A stretch of DNA of 64,000 bases, from NCBI RefSeq assembly GCF_029968095.1, contig NZ_JASCIR010000030.1, positions 1 through 64,000 of the forward strand. Direction: 5' to 3'. How positions within the stretch are numbered: position 1 is the first letter of the stretch; every line of letters starts with the position of its first letter. Both the position numbers and the translations under genes were made by a program. The notes beneath the pieces were generated by a model. The model was given only the letters and a program-made list of their open reading frames with translations, was not told where the DNA came from and searched no databases. Source of the stretch: Streptomyces solicavernae. GTDB lineage: Bacteria; Actinomycetota; Actinomycetes; Streptomycetales; Streptomycetaceae. Shown one piece after another: positions 41,186 through 51,843 of the stretch.

Positions 41186-41531
41186 CGTTGGCTCTTCTCT
41201 CCGGTCGACGCTCGGTGGCTCTGCGGTGGCTCCGCGGTCGCGCTCTTGCGCTCCGTACGGCCTCGCACGGGGGCTCGTACACCTTCATTACGGTGACGCC
41301 GTACGCGTTCCTACGGTGACGCTGCGGAGTGTGACGGTACAGCCCGCCCCCGTGTCAAACGGGAAAAGTCCGCAACGGCCACTCGAACGGTAACCCGACT
41401 ACCGGCATTCCTGCCGCCCGGAGTGTCTACCCGCTCTTTCGGCAATATCCGGAATCGCGCCTCTCGGATTCCACCCGCGCGTCACCCGGGAGCCGCCCCG
41501 GTGTCAGGCCCGGTACGCGTCCGGCACCAGG
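41186..41531. other. Intergenic region upstream of topA
   Basis: The 346 bp contain no gene. Two copies of CTACGGTGACGC / TTACGGTGACGC lie about 24 bp apart near 41288 and 41312, and AT-richer patches (41370-41460) could hold promoters. As topA is usually autoregulated by supercoiling, these repeats are worth noting but I see no recognised operator. Confidence 0.4.
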
Positions 41532-41729
41532 TCACAGCCGCGAGAAGCACCACACGCCGAGCGCCAGGGACGCCACGCCGACGGCGGTCGCGAGCGCGAC
41601 GGATGCGACCGGGCTCACACCCTGGGCGACCGGCGCACGATGCCGCACCCGGGCGCCGGTCCACAGCAGCAGTGCGGCTCCGAACAGCGTGAACACCGCT
41701 CCCGCGAAGATCGCCGGTCCGCTCTCCAT
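41532..41729 (-). CDS. Small two-helix membrane protein
   Basis: A 65-residue protein from ATG 41729 (MESGPAIFAGAVFTLFGAALLLW), 8 nt after GGAGG. Two membrane helices (AIFAGAVFTLFGAALLLWTGARV and VASVALATAVGVASLALGVWCF) flank a short basic loop. No known family; conserved neighbours in Streptomyces place it beside topA. It is expressed from the same strand as the methyltransferase upstream and topA downstream. Confidence 0.75.
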   Translation of the reverse strand: MESGPAIFAGAVFTLFGAALLLWTGARVRHRAPVAQGVSPVASVALATAVGVASLALGVWCFSRL

Positions 41730-41903
41730 GCCCGTATCCTCCCCGCCGGTGCCCAGGGCTCGGAGGCTGACACGGCCGGGACACGCCATGAACACCTCTG
41801 GGCGTCCCGGACGCGAACCCGGCGTGAAGACCGGGCGTGACGGCGGGCACATCCCGAGGCCTGGCAGCAGGCTGGGCGGCAGTCCCGCCGTCAGGCCCGG
41901 CGC

Positions 41904-43430
41904 CTACCCCGGGAGCTCAGCCGGGTCCAGGAAGCCCTGCTCCACGAGGAGCCTGATCTGGTCCGGCGTACGGTCGCGCAGCAGCACCGGGTCCTCGCCG
42001 ACCAGCTGCGCGATGGCGTCCAGGATCCGGCCCGCGCTGAGCGTGCCGTCACACACCCCGGCGAATCCGGCGCCGACCGTGTCCACCTGGGTGGCCCGGC
42101 GCATGCCGCGCTGGCTGCGCAGCACCACGTGCTCCGGGTCCTCGGCGCCCGGCAGCCCGACCTGCTCCTGCACGACTCCTTCGGCCAGCTTGAAGTGCCC
42201 GGCGAGCAGCGCGGCGTCGTCGGTGTCCCGCAGGTAGTCCTGGCGCCGGAAGTGGGCCAGGACCTCGTCACCGAGGGGCTGCTCGACCGGGTGCGGCCAC
42301 TCCTCGACGGTCACCGAGGGAGTCTCGGCGCCCGTCTTCCTGAGCGTGATCCAGCCGAAGCCGACCGCCTTGGTCTTACGGGCCTCGAACTCGTCCAGCC
42401 AGGCCTCGTATCGCGTGGCGTACGCCTCCGGGTCCTGGCGGTGGTCACCGGCGTCGCGCAGCCACAACTCCGCGTACTGCGTGATGTCCTGCACCTCGCG
42501 CTGCACGATCCAGGCGTCGCAGCCGCGCGGCACCCACGAGCGGAGCCGGTCCTGCCAGTCCTCCCCTTCCACGTGCTGCCAGTTGGCGAGGAACTGCGCG
42601 TATCCCCCTTCGTTCAGTCGTTCCCCCGCCTCCTGAACGAGCGAGCGGCACAGATCGTCCCCGCTCATCCCGCCGTCCCGGTAAGTGAGGCGCGCGCCCG
42701 GGGAGATGACGAACGGCGGGTTGGAGACGATCAGGTCGTACGTCTCGTGCTCGACGGGCGCGAAGAGCGAGCCCTCCTTGAGCTCCGCGGGAGCCGCGCC
42801 GGAGAGCGCGAGGGTGAGGCGGGTGAAGCTCAGCGCGCGCGGGTTGAGATCGGTCGCGGTGACCCGCGTCGCGTGCTGGGCGGCATGCAGGGCCTGGATG
42901 CCGGAGCCGGCGCCGAGGTCGAGTGCGGCGGAGACCGGGGCGCGCACAGTGATCCCGGCGAGCGTCGTGGAGGCCCCGCCGACGCCGAGCACCACCGCCG
43001 TGTCCGCCGGACGGCCCCCGCCCCCGATGCCGCCGGCGCCGCCGACCGCGCACCCGAGGTCGGACACGATGAACCAGTCCTCACCGTCGGGCCCGCCGTA
43101 GGGCCGTACATCCACCGTGGCCCGCAGCTGGTCGCCGTCCTGGGTCAGCCAGCCGTCGGCGAGCAGGTCGTCCACGGGCAGAACCGCCGCCACGCGCGCG
43201 TGCGCGACGCTCTGCTGCAGGAGGAAGAGGCGGACGAGCGCCGCCGGCGGTCCGTCCTCGCGCGTGGCGCGCAGCGCGGGCACGGTCTCGCTCCTGGCGA
43301 GCGCGGCGTAGGCCGGGGCGCCGAGGAGTTCGAGGAGTCCGTCGGCGGTGAAGTCGGCGTCGAGGAGGGCCTTCCTGAGGCGGTCGGCGACTTCGGGGCG
43401 GTCGGTCGTGGGCAGCGTTGTCGTACTCAC
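41904..43430 (-). CDS. SAM-dependent methyltransferase (PrmC/RlmG-like N-terminal extension)
   Basis: A 508-residue protein. The N-terminal 150 residues form a helical extension. A class I methyltransferase follows, with motif I LDLGAGSGIQALHAA and TDLNPRALSFTRLTL. The NPPF catalytic motif (LIVSNPPFVISPG) indicates amino- or base-methylation of N atoms (PrmC, HemK and RlmG type). The C-terminal 180 residues are unrelated to the minimal fold. Substrate unknown (a release factor, rRNA or small molecule are all possible). It is the first gene of its strand block before the palindrome at 43511. Confidence 0.85.
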   Translation of the reverse strand: MSTTTLPTTDRPEVADRLRKALLDADFTADGLLELLGAPAYAALARSETVPALRATREDGPPAALVRLFLLQQSVAHARVAAVLPVDDLLADGWLTQDGDQLRATVDVRPYGGPDGEDWFIVSDLGCAVGGAGGIGGGGRPADTAVVLGVGGASTTLAGITVRAPVSAALDLGAGSGIQALHAAQHATRVTATDLNPRALSFTRLTLALSGAAPAELKEGSLFAPVEHETYDLIVSNPPFVISPGARLTYRDGGMSGDDLCRSLVQEAGERLNEGGYAQFLANWQHVEGEDWQDRLRSWVPRGCDAWIVQREVQDITQYAELWLRDAGDHRQDPEAYATRYEAWLDEFEARKTKAVGFGWITLRKTGAETPSVTVEEWPHPVEQPLGDEVLAHFRRQDYLRDTDDAALLAGHFKLAEGVVQEQVGLPGAEDPEHVVLRSQRGMRRATQVDTVGAGFAGVCDGTLSAGRILDAIAQLVGEDPVLLRDRTPDQIRLLVEQGFLDPAELPG

Positions 43431-43510
43431 CCGTCCATTGTCCTCTTCCGGGCCGGTTGCTTCGCGCGCACCTAGGCCGACTCAGGCGGGCGGCGGGACA
43501 CGGGCATCGC

Positions 43511-43546
43511 GAAAAGGCCCTGCACGCATGCGTGCAGGGCCTTTTC
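43511..43546. terminator. Perfect 36-bp palindrome, bidirectional terminator
   Basis: The left 18 bases (GAAAAGGCCCTGCACGCA) are the exact reverse complement of the right 18, with no loop between them. It is flanked by A-rich and T-rich ends on both strands, so either strand makes a strong hairpin followed by U residues. It separates the lipoprotein gene from the methyltransferase. Confidence 0.8.
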
Positions 43547-43580
43547 GAAATCCGCCTCTTAAGGGAGGTGCCGGAGGGCG

Positions 43581-44165
43581 TTACGCCTTCGACGGGCCGG
43601 GGGCCGTGGACGGGTTGGCCTTGCAGGCGTCCTGCTTCTTGATGGCCGCGCCGACGTCGCCCTCAAGGAGCGCGTTGAGGGCGCCGTCGCCCTGCTTCTG
43701 GATCTTGCCCAGGTCGTCTGCGACCTTCTGCAGGCCCTCCGAGAACGCCTTCAGGCCCTCGGGCGACTGGTCCTTGGCGTCCAGGCCGTCGACGTCCTTC
43801 TTCAGCTTCTCGTACGCCTTCGACGCCTCGTTGAGGTCCTTGATGGCGTCCTGCTGGATCTTCTCGCCGTTGTCGACGGGCGGCGGGCCCGCCTTCTCCA
43901 GGGCTCCGGCGATCGCCTTGTCGGCGTCAGCGATGGCCTTGAACGCCTCCGAGTCGGCCTTCTGGATGTCCTCCGGCTTGCCGTCGGCTGCCGTGGAGAC
44001 GATCTTCTGCTGCGCCTTCACGCTCTTCTCAAGCTGCGGCTGGATCTGGCCGCACAGCGACTTGGCCCAGTTGTCGAGCTTCTCTTCGTCGCTGTCACCG
44101 CATCCCGACAAGGCCAGTACCAGTACCGCACCGCCGGACAGTGCGGCTGCGAGCTTCTTGTTCAC
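43581..44165 (-). CDS. Small secreted lipoprotein
   Basis: About 194 residues from GTG 44165 (VNKKLAAALSGGAVLVLALSGCGDSDE), lipobox LSGC. The mature part is entirely helical and rich in Lys/Asp/Ala, with repeated KAIADADKAIAGALEKAG / DLNEASKAYEKLKKDVDGLDA heptad-like patterns, ending ACKANPSTAPGPSKA. It resembles the streptomycete small secreted protein family, function unknown. ATG 44183 is an alternative start six codons earlier. Confidence 0.82.
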   Translation of the reverse strand: MNKKLAAALSGGAVLVLALSGCGDSDEEKLDNWAKSLCGQIQPQLEKSVKAQQKIVSTAADGKPEDIQKADSEAFKAIADADKAIAGALEKAGPPPVDNGEKIQQDAIKDLNEASKAYEKLKKDVDGLDAKDQSPEGLKAFSEGLQKVADDLGKIQKQGDGALNALLEGDVGAAIKKQDACKANPSTAPGPSKA

Positions 44166-44319
44166 CGGATTGGTCCCTTCCATGGCTCTCGGCCCCGGAA
44201 CATACACGCCGAGTGGGCGACAGCAGCAGGCCGGACGCCCGATTCAACACCCATTGCAGCCATTTGCACCAAGGGAGAGGAGAGTCACTGAAACAAAATG
44301 TCGGCGCATGACGCAACAA

Positions 44320-44359
44320 GGCGGGCGGACGAGGCATCAAAACGCCTCGCCCGCCCGCC
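44320..44359 (-). terminator. Terminator of the H+-pyrophosphatase gene
   Basis: GGCGGGCGGACGAGGC and GCCTCGCCCGCCCGCC pair with a single bulge around ATCAAAAC, 26 bp past the stop of the pyrophosphatase on the minus strand. Confidence 0.75.
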
Positions 44360-44384
44360 TGTTGAGCCGGATGGTGGCTTCCGG

Positions 44385-46787
<2,403 letters not shown>

Positions 46788-47078
46788 TCGTCCTCCTTGA
46801 CGCTTGGGCTGAGCTCAAGATGTGGACGGATTGTAGGGAGCAGAACCTGATCAAAACAGTGCGCGACAAACGGAATTGGCCCGCACCAGCTCATCAGCAA
46901 ATGATCGCGTCCTACGATTGCCCTCGAAAGTGGTAATGCCTCAAAGGCATTGACGGGGTGGGACGCTCGGCCGATGCGCTGATGGTGATCGATAAACATC
47001 GGCCGCCGCCATTGATCGTCACATGGCCTGTTTACAGGGAGAGTTGAGGGAAACGGAGGGCTTGCCGCGACACGGAAA
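46788..47078. promoter_or_regulatory. Upstream region of the H+-pyrophosphatase gene
   Basis: This AT-richer gap probably holds the pyrophosphatase promoter on the minus strand. AATGCCT / AGGCATT with a CAA loop at 46935-46951, and CGGCCGATG / CATCGGCCG at about 46969-47006, are inverted repeats that could be regulatory. No gene is visible. Confidence 0.4.
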
Positions 47079-47108
47079 ACGGCGCCGCCCCCGTGGGGAC
47101 GGCGCCGT
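47079..47108 (-). terminator. Terminator downstream of the BldG-partner gene
   Basis: ACGGCGCCG (47079-47087) pairs with CGGCGCCGT (47100-47108), extended by CCCC/GGGG around a CGT loop. On the minus strand TTTTCC follows, so this is an intrinsic-type terminator for the anti-sigma-like gene. Confidence 0.8.
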
Positions 47109-47122
47109 CTGTTCGATCCGGG

Positions 47123-47566
47123 TCAGGGAAGCTGCGGCTCCGGGGCCGTCGGCCAGCTCATCTTGATGAGTCCGCCCTCCGGTCCGGCCGTCACCTCGAC
47201 GTCGTCGACCAGTCCGCTGATGACGGCGAGGCCCATGTCGTCCTCGCCGTCGGCGTCCAGGTCGTCCGCTCGGGGCGCACCCGAGGCGGATCCGGCGCCG
47301 GACGAGGTGTCGGCGTGCGCCACCTCGTCACCTACCTCGATGGAGAACTGCTTCTCCTCCTCGACGAGGGCCACCCGCACCGGCGCCGTGACGCCGGCAC
47401 TCTGATGCAGCCCGACGGCGCGCGAACATGCCTCGCCGACGGCGAGCCGCACCTCGTCGAGTACGGCCTCGTCCACTCCGGCCCTGCGCGCTACTGCGGC
47501 CGCCACGAGTCTGGCGGTCCGGACGTGCTCGGGCAGCGCGCTGAAGCGGAGTTCAACGGTGGCCAT
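47123..47566 (-). CDS. Anti-sigma-factor-like HATPase, BldG partner
   Basis: A 147-residue GHKL-fold protein, MATVELRFSALPEHVRTARLVAAAVARRAGVDEAVLDEVRLAVGEACSRAVGLH. The N-box is degenerate (EACSRAV instead of E-x-x-x-N), as usual for this family member, and GLAVISGLVDDVEV is the G2 region. In Streptomyces the gene next to bldG encodes an anti-sigma-type partner (ApgA-like) bound by BldG. It lies 104 bp downstream of bldG on the same strand with a 26-bp palindrome between. Confidence 0.9.
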   Translation of the reverse strand: MATVELRFSALPEHVRTARLVAAAVARRAGVDEAVLDEVRLAVGEACSRAVGLHQSAGVTAPVRVALVEEEKQFSIEVGDEVAHADTSSGAGSASGAPRADDLDADGEDDMGLAVISGLVDDVEVTAGPEGGLIKMSWPTAPEPQLP

Positions 47567-47599
47567 GCATCCCCCTCGGACGTGTGAGCGTGCTTTCAA

Positions 47600-47625
47600 G
47601 GTGCCGGACCGATCGGTCCGGCACC
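47600..47625 (-). terminator. 26-bp perfect palindrome between bldG and its partner gene
   Basis: The two 13-base halves (GGTGCCGGACCGA ...) are exact complements. This hairpin can partly stop transcripts leaving bldG. That matches the literature finding that bldG is transcribed both alone and together with the downstream anti-sigma gene. Confidence 0.6.
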
Positions 47626-47670
47626 CCCTGCTCTGACACCCCGGACCCGCAGGCCCGGGGGCACCGGCCC

Positions 47671-48012
47671 TCAGTCGGTGGCCGCCACCGCTTCGTCGAC
47701 CGAGGTGTGAATCGGGAACACCTTGGTCAGGCCGGTGATGCGGAAGATCTTCAGAATGCGCTCCTGGTTGCACACCAGTCGCAGTGAGCCCTCATGGGCC
47801 CGCACTCGCTTCAGACCGCCAACCAGCACGCCGAGTCCGGTGGAGTCGAGGAAGTCCACGCCCTCCATGTCGACGACAAGGTGGAAACTGCCGTCATTCA
47901 CCAGCTCGACCAGCTGTTCGCGCAGCTTGGGCGCGGTATATACATCGATTTCGCCACCGACCTCAACGACCGTACGATCGCCGACGGTACGGGTCGACAG
48001 GGACAGGTCCAC
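47671..48012 (-). CDS. bldG: BldG, anti-sigma factor antagonist
   Basis: A 113-residue STAS protein nearly identical to the S. coelicolor sequence as I remember it (MDLSLSTRTVGDRTVVEVGGEIDVYTAPKLRE...). The phosphorylatable serine is Ser57 in FLDSTGLGVLVGG. BldG controls aerial hyphae and antibiotic production and influences the stress sigma factor SigH through its anti-sigma UshX. The start is GTG 48012 with GGAGGAT 6 nt upstream. It is divergent from the helicase across 77 bp. Confidence 0.97.
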   Translation of the reverse strand: MDLSLSTRTVGDRTVVEVGGEIDVYTAPKLREQLVELVNDGSFHLVVDMEGVDFLDSTGLGVLVGGLKRVRAHEGSLRLVCNQERILKIFRITGLTKVFPIHTSVDEAVAATD

Positions 48013-48089
48013 GGATCCTCCAGCACCTTGCTATCGAGCGCTCGCCCCTCGGACACCTGGTCTCAGGCCTGGGACGGTCGCCAGCCGCG

Positions 48090-50552
48090 ATGGCATTCAA
48101 TCACTTACCGGCGGGCGTGCACGACGCCTTCGGACCATTGTCCGTCACGCCAGTGACAGACTCGGTGCCGATGGCCAAGAATCACCGACCCGATCGCCCC
48201 TCTGCGGGCGGGCCCGAGCGACCCTCGCCGCGTGCGGTCCTCGACCGCCTCGCCGCAGGGGGAAACCGGGCTTCGCGCATCACTCATGTGGAGCACTTGC
48301 CCCCGAGAGAAGGCCGCCATGCCGTCTGGCCCGATCGCATCCGAACAGAAGTGATCGCTGCCGTTCAACGAGCGGGCATCGAGCACCCCTGGGCCCACCA
48401 GGCGGAGGCCGCGGAGCACGCCCTCGACGGCCAGTCCGTGGTCGTCGCCACCGGCACCGCGTCCGGCAAGTCCCTCGCCTATCTGGCGCCCACGCTCTCG
48501 GCGCTCCTCGACGGCTCCGAGGCGCCCAACGGCAGGGGCGCGACCGCCCTCTACCTCGCCCCCACCAAGGCCCTCGCCGCCGACCAGTGCCGCGCCGTGA
48601 AGGAACTGGCCGGCCCGCTCGGCACCGCGATCCGGCCCGCGGTCTACGACGGCGACACCCCCGTCGAGGAACGCGAGTGGGTGCGCCAGTACGCCAATTA
48701 CGTCCTCACCAACCCCGACATGCTGCACCGCGGCATGCTGCCCTCCCACCCCCGCTGGTCCTCCTTCCTGCGCGCCCTGCGCTATGTCGTCATCGACGAG
48801 TGCCACACCTACCGCGGCGTGTTCGGCTCGCATGTCGCCCAGGTCCTGCGCCGGCTGCGCCGCCTGTGCGCCCGCTACGGCTCCGATCCGGTGTTCCTCC
48901 TCGCCTCCGCCACCGCCGCCGACCCGTCCATAGCCGCGGGCCGGCTCACCGGTCTGCCCGTGCAGGAGGTCGCCGACGACGCCTCCCCCCGCGGCGAAGT
49001 CGTCTTCGCCCTGTGGGAGCCCCCGCTCACCGAACTCCACGGCGAGAAGGGCGCCCCGGTCCGCCGTACCGCCACCGCCGAGACCGCCGACCTGCTCACC
49101 GACCTCACCGTCCAGGGCGTCCGCTCGGTCGCCTTCGTACGGTCCCGCAGGGGCGCCGAGCTGATCTCCGTGATCGCCCAGGAGCGGCTGGCCGGGGTCG
49201 ACCGCTCGCTCGCCCGGCGCGTCGCCGCGTACCGGGGCGGATATCTGCCCCACGAGCGGCGCGCCCTGGAGCGTGCCCTGCACTCCGGCGAGCTCCTCGG
49301 GCTCGCCGCCACCACCGCCCTCGAACTCGGCGTCGACATCTCCGGCCTGGACGCGGTCGTCATCTCCGGCTACCCCGGGACTCGCGCCTCCCTGTGGCAG
49401 CAGGCAGGCCGCGCCGGACGCTCGGGCCAGGGCGCGCTCGCGGTCCTGGTGGCGCGTGACGACCCGCTGGACACGTATCTCGTCCACCACCCGGAGGCGT
49501 TGTTCCGGCAGCCGGTCGAGTCCACCGTCCTCGACCCCGACAACCCGTACGTCCTCGCGCCCCACCTCTGCGCCGCAGCCGCCGAACTGCCACTCACCGG
49601 CGACGACCTGAAGCTGTTCGGGCCGACCGCCGAGGAGCTGCTGCCGCAGCTGGAGGCCGCGAAGCTGCTGCGCCGCCGCACCAGCGCCTGGCACTGGACC
49701 CGCCGCGAGCGCGCCGCCGACCTGACCGACATCCGCGGCGAGGGCGGCACCCCCGTCCAGGTCGTGGAGGCCGGCACCGGCACCCTCCTCGGCACCGTCG
49801 ACGCCTCCGCCGCCCACACCGCCGTGCACACCGGTGCCGTCCACCTGCATCAGGGCCGCACGTACCTGGTGCGCGAGCTCGACCTGGAGGACTCGGTCGC
49901 CCTCGTCGAGCGGGCCGACCCGCCCTACTCGACCACCGCGCGGGACACCACCGCCATCTCCGTCCTGGAGACCGATGTGGAGATCCCGTGGGGCCAGGGC
50001 CGGCTCTGCTACGGCTCCGTCGAAGTCACCAACCAGGTCGTCTCCTTCCTCCGCCGCCGCCTGATCACCGGCGAGGTCCTTGGCGAGTCCAGGCTCGACC
50101 TTCCTCCTCGTACGCTGCGCACCCGCGCGGTGTGGTGGACGGTCACCGAGGACCAGCTGGACGCGGCCCGGATCAACCCGGAGATCCTGGGCGGCGCCCT
50201 GCACGCCGCGGAGCACGCCTCCATCGGCATGCTGCCGCTCTTCGCCACCTGCGACCGCTGGGACATCGGCGGGGTGTCCGTGCCGCTGCACCCCGACACC
50301 CTGCTGCCGACCGTCTTCGTCTACGACGGCCACCCGGGCGGCGCGGGCTTCGCGGAGCGCGCCTTCCACACCGCGCGCGCGTGGCTGGGCGCGACCCGGC
50401 AGGCCATCGCCTCCTGCGAGTGCGAGGCCGGCTGCCCGTCCTGCGTCCAGTCTCCCAAGTGCGGCAACGGCAACGACCCCCTGCACAAACGCGGAGCCGT
50501 ACGCCTCCTCACGGAACTCCTCAGGGGGGCGCCCGGGGAGCCGGACTCTTAG
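48090..50552 (+). CDS. DEAD/DEAH-box helicase with C-terminal Zn-binding domain (MrfA/YprA-like)
   Basis: An 820-residue SF2 helicase. Motifs: Q-like PWAHQAEAAEHAL, I ATGTASGKSLAYLAP, Ia APTKALAADQ, II VIDECHTYRG, III LLASATAADP, IV-VI AFVRSRRGAELIS, TTALELGVDISGLDAVVISG and QQAGRAGRSGQGA. The C-terminus has the DUF1998-type Cys cluster CECEAGCPSCVQSPKCG (about 780-797), which binds zinc in MrfA, a mitomycin-repair helicase. DNA repair is the likely role. ATG 48090 (MAFNHLPAGVHDAFG) is the usual start. Its last 32 bp overlap the convergent TadE-like gene. Confidence 0.92.
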   Translation: MAFNHLPAGVHDAFGPLSVTPVTDSVPMAKNHRPDRPSAGGPERPSPRAVLDRLAAGGNRASRITHVEHLPPREGRHAVWPDRIRTEVIAAVQRAGIEHPWAHQAEAAEHALDGQSVVVATGTASGKSLAYLAPTLSALLDGSEAPNGRGATALYLAPTKALAADQCRAVKELAGPLGTAIRPAVYDGDTPVEEREWVRQYANYVLTNPDMLHRGMLPSHPRWSSFLRALRYVVIDECHTYRGVFGSHVAQVLRRLRRLCARYGSDPVFLLASATAADPSIAAGRLTGLPVQEVADDASPRGEVVFALWEPPLTELHGEKGAPVRRTATAETADLLTDLTVQGVRSVAFVRSRRGAELISVIAQERLAGVDRSLARRVAAYRGGYLPHERRALERALHSGELLGLAATTALELGVDISGLDAVVISGYPGTRASLWQQAGRAGRSGQGALAVLVARDDPLDTYLVHHPEALFRQPVESTVLDPDNPYVLAPHLCAAAAELPLTGDDLKLFGPTAEELLPQLEAAKLLRRRTSAWHWTRRERAADLTDIRGEGGTPVQVVEAGTGTLLGTVDASAAHTAVHTGAVHLHQGRTYLVRELDLEDSVALVERADPPYSTTARDTTAISVLETDVEIPWGQGRLCYGSVEVTNQVVSFLRRRLITGEVLGESRLDLPPRTLRTRAVWWTVTEDQLDAARINPEILGGALHAAEHASIGMLPLFATCDRWDIGGVSVPLHPDTLLPTVFVYDGHPGGAGFAERAFHTARAWLGATRQAIASCECEAGCPSCVQSPKCGNGNDPLHKRGAVRLLTELLRGAPGEPDS

Positions 50553-51030
50553 GCGCGCTGCCGAGCCCCTGGTCCGGCGGCGACTCGCCGGGCGACACCG
50601 GCGGCCCCGCCTCCGGCGGTCCGGCCTCCGGCGGTCCGGCACGCGCGCGTAGCTGTGCCCGGAAGCCGCCCGCCCGCGCCCGTACCGTCACGTCGGCGAT
50701 CTCCCCACGCACCGCGCAGCGCACCACCTCGGCCCCTTGCTCCGCCGCCACCCGCTCGGCCGTGGCACACGCCGCGCGCGTGCCACGCAAAGCCCGGTCC
50801 GCGGCGGCGAGCGCGGCCAGGTCGGCGGCCCCGCCGGCCCGGTGCCGCGCCAACACGGCCTGCGTCAGCAGCAGTACGGCCCCGAAGACCACGCACAGCG
50901 CGGCCACCACCATCACCGCCCAGACCGTCGCCGAGCCGCGCTCACCGTCCGCCACGTGCCCCGGCGCACCGTTCGCACGGCCGACCACCGCAGCCCGCCG
51001 TGCGCCGTCGGGCCTCACTTCTGCGGCCAT
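50521..51030 (-). CDS. TadE-like pseudopilin-type protein (Rv3654c family)
   Basis: A 169-residue protein from ATG 51030 (MAAEVRPDGARRAA). The single membrane helix (GSATVWAVMVVAALCVVFGAVLLLTQAVLARHRAG) is followed by a small extracytoplasmic domain (DLAALAAADRALRGTRAACATAERVAAEQGAEVVRC) and a Pro/Gly-rich tail. It lacks the Glu at +5 expected for true pilins. Last gene of the Tad operon. Its start overlaps the TadE stop by 16 bp. Confidence 0.85.
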   Translation of the reverse strand: MAAEVRPDGARRAAVVGRANGAPGHVADGERGSATVWAVMVVAALCVVFGAVLLLTQAVLARHRAGGAADLAALAAADRALRGTRAACATAERVAAEQGAEVVRCAVRGEIADVTVRARAGGFRAQLRARAGPPEAGPPEAGPPVSPGESPPDQGLGSAPKSPAPRAPP

Positions 51031-51473
51031 GACCGCCCCACCGCCTCCTCGGCCAGGGCGACCGCCTCCGCCTCCAGCTCCAGCGTGAGCGCACGCGGGC
51101 CCGGAGCGTGGGCGGTGACGGCCACACGGACCAGGTCTCCCGCTCTGCGCACCTCCACCTGCGCACCCTCCGGGGCGGCCCGCTCCGCCGCGGCGACGGC
51201 GGCGCGCTCCGGTTCCTGCCGGGCCGCCGCCCGCGCCCCGGCCCGGGCCGCGTCCACGCACTGGATCTGCGCGACGGCCGCCATCAGCGCCCACAGCAGC
51301 GCCACCCCGACCAGGACGAGCGCGGGGATCACCGTGGCCGCCTCGGCGGTCACATAGCCGCCGTCACGCGCCCCGAGAGACGCGTGGGCCTTGTGGGTCC
51401 TGTGGGTCTTGTGGGCCCTGTAAACCTTGTGGGTTTTGTGGACCTTGTGGGCGCCCTGCTCAGACCTGGACAC
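51015..51473 (-). CDS. TadE-family minor pilin
   Basis: A 152-residue protein starting at GTG 51473, which overlaps the end of the pilin gene by 14 bp. Residues about 9-31 are a His/Lys repeat (HKTHKV, HKAH; 9-bp DNA units). The pilin-like processing region is GG-YVTAEAATVIPALVLVGVALLWALMAA with Glu at +5 after the Gly. TadE-type proteins are minor components of Flp pili. Function in Streptomyces unknown. Confidence 0.88.
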   Translation of the reverse strand: MSRSEQGAHKVHKTHKVYRAHKTHRTHKAHASLGARDGGYVTAEAATVIPALVLVGVALLWALMAAVAQIQCVDAARAGARAAARQEPERAAVAAAERAAPEGAQVEVRRAGDLVRVAVTAHAPGPRALTLELEAEAVALAEEAVGRSWPQK

Positions 51474-51705
51474 CGAGCGCCTTCCCGACGATCGACTCCA
51501 GCGCCGCCCGCACCGTGTCGGACGTCACGACCTTGTAGAGCACGGCCGCGAAGGCGCAGGCCGCGACCGTGCCCAAGGCGTACTCGGACGTTGTCATCCC
51601 CGCGTCGCCCGCCGCCCGCAGCCGGTCGCACACCCCTCGCAGAGCCCCACGGCAACGGCCTCCGACACCGCCCGCACGGACCCCGTTCTCCTTCACGTAC
51701 CGCAT
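51460..51705 (-). CDS. Flp-type major pilin (DUF4244)
   Basis: About 81 residues from ATG 51705 (MRYVKENGVRAGG). The basic leader ends at AGDAG, followed by MTTSEYALGTVAACAFAAVLYKVVTSDTVRAALESIVGKAL: Gly before the cleavage site, Glu at +5 and a hydrophobic stretch, i.e. a class III pilin signal. DUF4244 proteins are the pilins of actinobacterial Tad loci. About 140 bp separate it from tadC. Confidence 0.88.
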   Translation of the reverse strand: MRYVKENGVRAGGVGGRCRGALRGVCDRLRAAGDAGMTTSEYALGTVAACAFAAVLYKVVTSDTVRAALESIVGKALGVQV

Positions 51706-51749
51706 GCCTCGCCTTCCTCCCATGTGCTGATGAACCCCCGTAACTCCGT

Positions 51750-51843
51750 ATCGCTGCCTTGCTGTCTTGCTGGCTTGCTGGCTTGCTGGCTCGCTGGCTC
51801 TGTATCGCTGGCTCGCTGGCTCTGTTTCGCTGGCTCGCTCGGA
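51750..51843. repeat. 8-bp tandem repeat between tadC and the pilin gene
   Basis: CTTGCTGG / CTCGCTGG units, about eight copies with a few GTATCGCTGG spacers, fill most of the gap. No gene is visible. A promoter for the pilin gene would have to overlap it or lie immediately before it. Confidence 0.75.
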
